NCBI RefSeq assembly: GCF_900176385.1
Contig: NZ_FWXN01000004.1
Location: 247,354 to 311,353, forward strand
From: Janibacter indicus
GTDB taxonomy: Bacteria > Actinomycetota > Actinomycetes > Actinomycetales > Dermatophilaceae
Length of the DNA: 64,000 nt
Reading direction: 5' to 3'
This document shows positions 61,556 to 64,000 of this stretch, one piece after another. The notes below the pieces were generated by a model. The model did no database searches, was not told the DNA's origin, and was given only the letters and a program-made list of their open reading frames with translations. Every line of letters begins with the position of its first letter. The stretch's first letter is position 1. A program made the translations under genes and the position numbers.

Positions 61556-61625
61556 TTCCCTCCGGGGCGATTTCAGCGCCCGAGTACGGAGGATGTCGTT
61601 GTGATTTCAGGGGGATTTAGTACTG

Positions 61626-62330
61626 ATGAGTGTTGAGATCGCGTCCGAGTCGACCGCGCCGGCGGCGGGTCCGCCGGTGACCAGGTCGGCATCGGAGCAG
61701 GTGAGCGCGGTCAAGCCGCGCCGCAACGTGCGTCTGGTTCTGCTGGGTGTGGCGATGGCGGTGGTGTTCGCGCTGCTGGCGGTGTGGGCCGTCAACCGCG
61801 CCGGCGAGGCCCGCAGCGTCGTGGTGGTGACCAAGGACGTGCAGGCGGGCGACCAGCTGCGAGCCTCGGATCTGGCCACGACCCAGATTCGCGGTGGGGA
61901 GGACGTCAGCACCGTGTCGGGTCAGGACCTGGGGTCGCTGGTGGGGCGGCGGACCACACGCGCCCTGCCGGCGGGCACGTTGGTGGACGAGGCCTCCTTC
62001 GTGCAGCGGATCACGCCGAGGAGCGGGGACGCGATCGTGCCGATCTCCGTCACCTCCGCGCAGTACCCGGCGAGCGGGCTGGAGCGGGGCGACACCGTGC
62101 GGGTGGTCGTCACCGGCGGTGGTCAGTCGATCGAAGGTCTGGAGCCGGGGACCGCGTTCACCGGGGTGGTGCTGTCTCTGGGCGAGCCTGACGAGAAGGG
62201 TTCGATGACGGTGGACGTGTCGATCGCGTCGGGTGATGCTCCTTCTGCCGCCGCGGCGGCCGGTACCGGACGGGTCGCGATCCTCAACGTCGCGCCGGGT
62301 GGTACGGGCACGACCGATGAGGACGGCTGA
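61626..62330 (+). CDS. SAF-domain protein (CpaB-like), accessory copy
   Basis: A 234-residue protein with one membrane helix (NVRLVLLGVAMAVVFALLAVWAV, about residues 34-56) and a SAF domain (VVVTKDVQAGDQLRASDLATTQI). It is a distant copy of the gene at 31125 and heads a second SAF-ParA-CpaF set. No good Shine-Dalgarno is seen before ATG 61626, although GAGTA lies nearby. Third codon positions are less GC-biased than in the core. Confidence 0.75.
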   Translation: MSVEIASESTAPAAGPPVTRSASEQVSAVKPRRNVRLVLLGVAMAVVFALLAVWAVNRAGEARSVVVVTKDVQAGDQLRASDLATTQIRGGEDVSTVSGQDLGSLVGRRTTRALPAGTLVDEASFVQRITPRSGDAIVPISVTSAQYPASGLERGDTVRVVVTGGGQSIEGLEPGTAFTGVVLSLGEPDEKGSMTVDVSIASGDAPSAAAAAGTGRVAILNVAPGGTGTTDEDG

Positions 62331-62336
62331 TCCGGG

Positions 62337-63128
62337 GTGGCTGTTCACATCCTGACGTCGCTGAGCGGTTCGCCGGGCGTGACCTCGACGGCGCTGACCT
62401 GGGCTCAGGTCAGCGACCGTCCAACCCTGCTGGTGGAGGTCGACCCTGCTGGGGGGTCGGCGATGCTGTGTATCGGGTGGCAGGGCGCGCACCCGCACAA
62501 TCGATCCGTCCTCGATCTGGCCGGTCACCCGACGAACGAGTACGTGGCCAGGGTCTGGGAGCTGGCGATCCCGTTGCCGCAGCGTCCTCGTGGTGCGTGG
62601 TTGGTCCCGACCGTGGGCAACGTGGCACAGATGCGCTCGTTGGTATCGGTCTTCGGGCCGCTGGCCGAGGCTCTCGCGCAGATCAGTCGGGAGTCCCATG
62701 TCGACGTCCTGGTGGATCTTGGGCGTTTGGGGGCGGCGGGGCCCTCGACACAGCTGTGGTCCCACGCGGACTCGGTGCTGCTCTTCACGGACACGACGCT
62801 GTCGGCGTTGAACACGCTGGCCGTCGGTGCCCCGGTGCTGGCGGACGAGCTCGATGCCATCGGTGCCCGCCACCGGTTGGCGGTGGTCCCGGTGCTGGGC
62901 GATGCGAAGGGGGAGTCCCACCGCCCGTACGGCGCCCGCGAGATCAGTGGGATCACCTCGGGTATCCCGGTGCTGGCGGGTGTGGCTCGGGATGGCAAGG
63001 CCGCCGGGTCACGTACCTGGGGCAAGCGGGGGCGGTACCCGCTGAGCGTGCGTCGCCTGATCGGTGCGGTGGATCAGCACACCCGCGGCGCAAACGAGTA
63101 CCTGGCCGTGGCAGGGGGCGGCGCATGA
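62337..63128 (+). CDS. ParA/MinD-like protein, accessory TadZ-type
   Basis: A 263-residue P-loop-like protein: HILTSLSGSPGVTSTALTWAQV at the N-terminus and LLVEVDPAGGSAMLCIG as the second strand. The Walker A lacks both lysines (SGSPGVTST), so ATP use is doubtful. Such proteins lie between SAF and CpaF genes in many actinobacterial mobile elements. It starts at GTG 62337 and its stop overlaps the next gene. Confidence 0.72.
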   Translation: MAVHILTSLSGSPGVTSTALTWAQVSDRPTLLVEVDPAGGSAMLCIGWQGAHPHNRSVLDLAGHPTNEYVARVWELAIPLPQRPRGAWLVPTVGNVAQMRSLVSVFGPLAEALAQISRESHVDVLVDLGRLGAAGPSTQLWSHADSVLLFTDTTLSALNTLAVGAPVLADELDAIGARHRLAVVPVLGDAKGESHRPYGAREISGITSGIPVLAGVARDGKAAGSRTWGKRGRYPLSVRRLIGAVDQHTRGANEYLAVAGGGA

Positions 63129-63813
63129 GCCCCAAGCAGCAGCCCGATCCGTTGCAGCCGACCGACCTTCCGCTCTTCGCGCAGCGCCCGGCACCCAGTG
63201 CCCGTGCTCTGGCCGGGGCCGTTCCCGGTGCATCCGGCAGTGGGGCGCCGGTGCCGCCGCCACCCTCGTCGTCTCCTCGTGGGGTAGGTCCTGATGGCGA
63301 CGACGAGGACACGCGTGAGGTCCCGGTGGTCGCCGCCTCCCGCCTGGAGGTGGGCCGCGCCGCGAAGGTACTCAGCGGTGATCGTCAGGGGCAGATCCGC
63401 CAGGCGCTGGAGCGGCTGGAGCGGGTGGACTGGGAAGCGGTGCAGCACCTGCGCAGCCAGGTCAGTGCTGCCCTGACGCTGGTGTCCGCCGACACCGTGC
63501 TGGACGAGTCCCGGCATCGGGCGACGGTCTCCCGCTTGACGATGCAGGCCATCGAGGACTGGGTGCAGGACCGGATCGCGCGTGGTGAGGGGCCATTGGC
63601 CCTGGACGCCCAGAATGCTCTGCGCGGGGCAGTGCTGGACTCGATGTTCGGTGCCGGGCGACTCCAGCCGTTGCTGGACCTGCCGGGGATCGAGAACATC
63701 GAGATCGAGGGGCACGACGGGGTCACGCTCGAGTTCAGCGACGGCTCCCTGGAGACCGGTCCGCCGGTCGCGGACAGCGACGCCGACCAGATCTCGGAGA
63801 TCCAGCACCTAGC
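63125..63813 (+). pseudogene. CpaF-family ATPase gene cut by an insertion sequence
   Basis: The first 230 residues of a CpaF-type ATPase: a disordered Pro-rich start, helical domain (GDRQGQIRQALERLERVDWEAVQHL), and the N-terminal domain of the ATPase (FGAGRLQPLLDLPGIENIEIEGHDGVTLEF, VADSDADQISEIQHLA). The sequence then turns into IS DNA and meets a stop at 63856, before the Walker motifs. The gene is therefore inactive unless the insertion is excised. The rest may lie beyond the element. Confidence 0.8.
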
Positions 63814-64000
63814 TGTACTCAGCCAAGAGGTTGGTGACACTCCGTGTCGGGGTTGACGTAAGGGAGGACCCCCGGGTGCGGTGGGTGATGTCTAAGTCGC
63901 CTACCGACCGGAGGTCCTCATGTCCCACGGTAATGCCCGCCTGAACCAGCACGGTCGTGAACTGCTCGTCGAGCGGGTCATCGGTCAAGGGTGGGCGGTG
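63814..64000 (+). mobile_element. IS481-like insertion sequence (left end, partial)
   Basis: A TGT-beginning end near 63814, 106 bases of leader, and then a transposase start with a GGAGG site. The precise left boundary is a guess based on where CpaF similarity stops; the right end and target duplication are outside the window. Confidence 0.7.
63920..64000 (+). CDS. IS481 family transposase (partial, N-terminus)
   Basis: The first 27 residues, MSHGNARLNQHGRELLVERV then IGQGWAV, match the start of IS481-family transposases (MSHxNAxLTP...RLVxxGWxV), a helix-turn-helix region that binds the terminal repeats. The DDE catalytic core lies beyond the window. A strong GGAGGTCCTC leader precedes the ATG. 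Confidence 0.82.
   Translation, partial: MSHGNARLNQHGRELLVERVIGQGWAV

Overview
The window is chromosomal DNA of a very GC-rich actinobacterium. WhiB-family regulators, mycothione reductase, MtrA-MtrB-LpqB, a CofD/FbiA enzyme, DUF3499, an Rv3235-type protein and many GTG starts all point there. The style (DUF222-HNH gene, large NAD-glutamate dehydrogenase, BioY-BioMN operon, Tad pilus genes) fits Micrococcales, perhaps the Intrasporangiaceae; this placement is an inference. Gene order from about 1.6 to 30 kb follows the secA1-fbiA region of Mycobacterium tuberculosis (secA, hpf, comF, lpqB, mtrB, mtrA, ahcY, SIS gene, manB, DUF3499, metallopeptidase, whiB2, fbiA). The tmk gene expected between ahcY and mtrA is absent.

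Layout. 1-2.4 kb: edge-truncated APH-like gene, HhH-GPD glycosylase, cofD. 2.6-7.9 kb: whiB2, large membrane glycosyltransferase, DUF5719, metallopeptidase. 7.9-12.6 kb: DUF3499, phosphomannomutase, Trm112-like, SIS protein and mycothione reductase. 12.6-16.8 kb: DUF808, LexA-box DUF222-HNH gene, ahcY. 16.8-18.1 kb: two decayed genes, one of them an SMR exporter behind a guanidine-III-like leader. 18.2-28.7 kb: mtrA-mtrB-lpqB, comF, hpf, YcaQ-like gene, decayed GNAT gene, secA. 28.7-33.1 kb: Rv3235-like and LysM genes, bldC, SAF and TadZ-like genes. 33.1-45.4 kb: acyltransferase, small DUF genes, WXG-like pair, glutamate dehydrogenase, PdtaS-like kinase, whiB1, amidase. 45.4-53.7 kb (minus): FHA-FtsK ATPase and a five-gene biotin-uptake operon that also carries a ligase and a thiolase. 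53.8-58.4 kb: Tad pilus operon. 58.4-64 kb: hydrolase, then accessory DNA with twin lipoproteins, a glycine-repeat secreted protein and a second SAF/ParA/CpaF set, whose cpaF is cut by an IS481-like element running off the edge.

Regulation visible in sequence: many genes are probably leaderless, with a TANNNT -10 box 6-7 bases before the start codon, which I used to fix starts. A LexA box, a BioQ-like operator, a palindromic promoter at whiB2, a palindrome plus leader hairpin at the glutamate dehydrogenase gene, and two leaderless short ORFs upstream of DUF808 and hpf stand out. The heptamer CGAAGGG/CCCTTCG is strongly over-represented through the core but nearly absent from the accessory end. 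No tRNA, rRNA or CRISPR array was seen, and no stretch over 300 bases lacks a gene or gene remnant.
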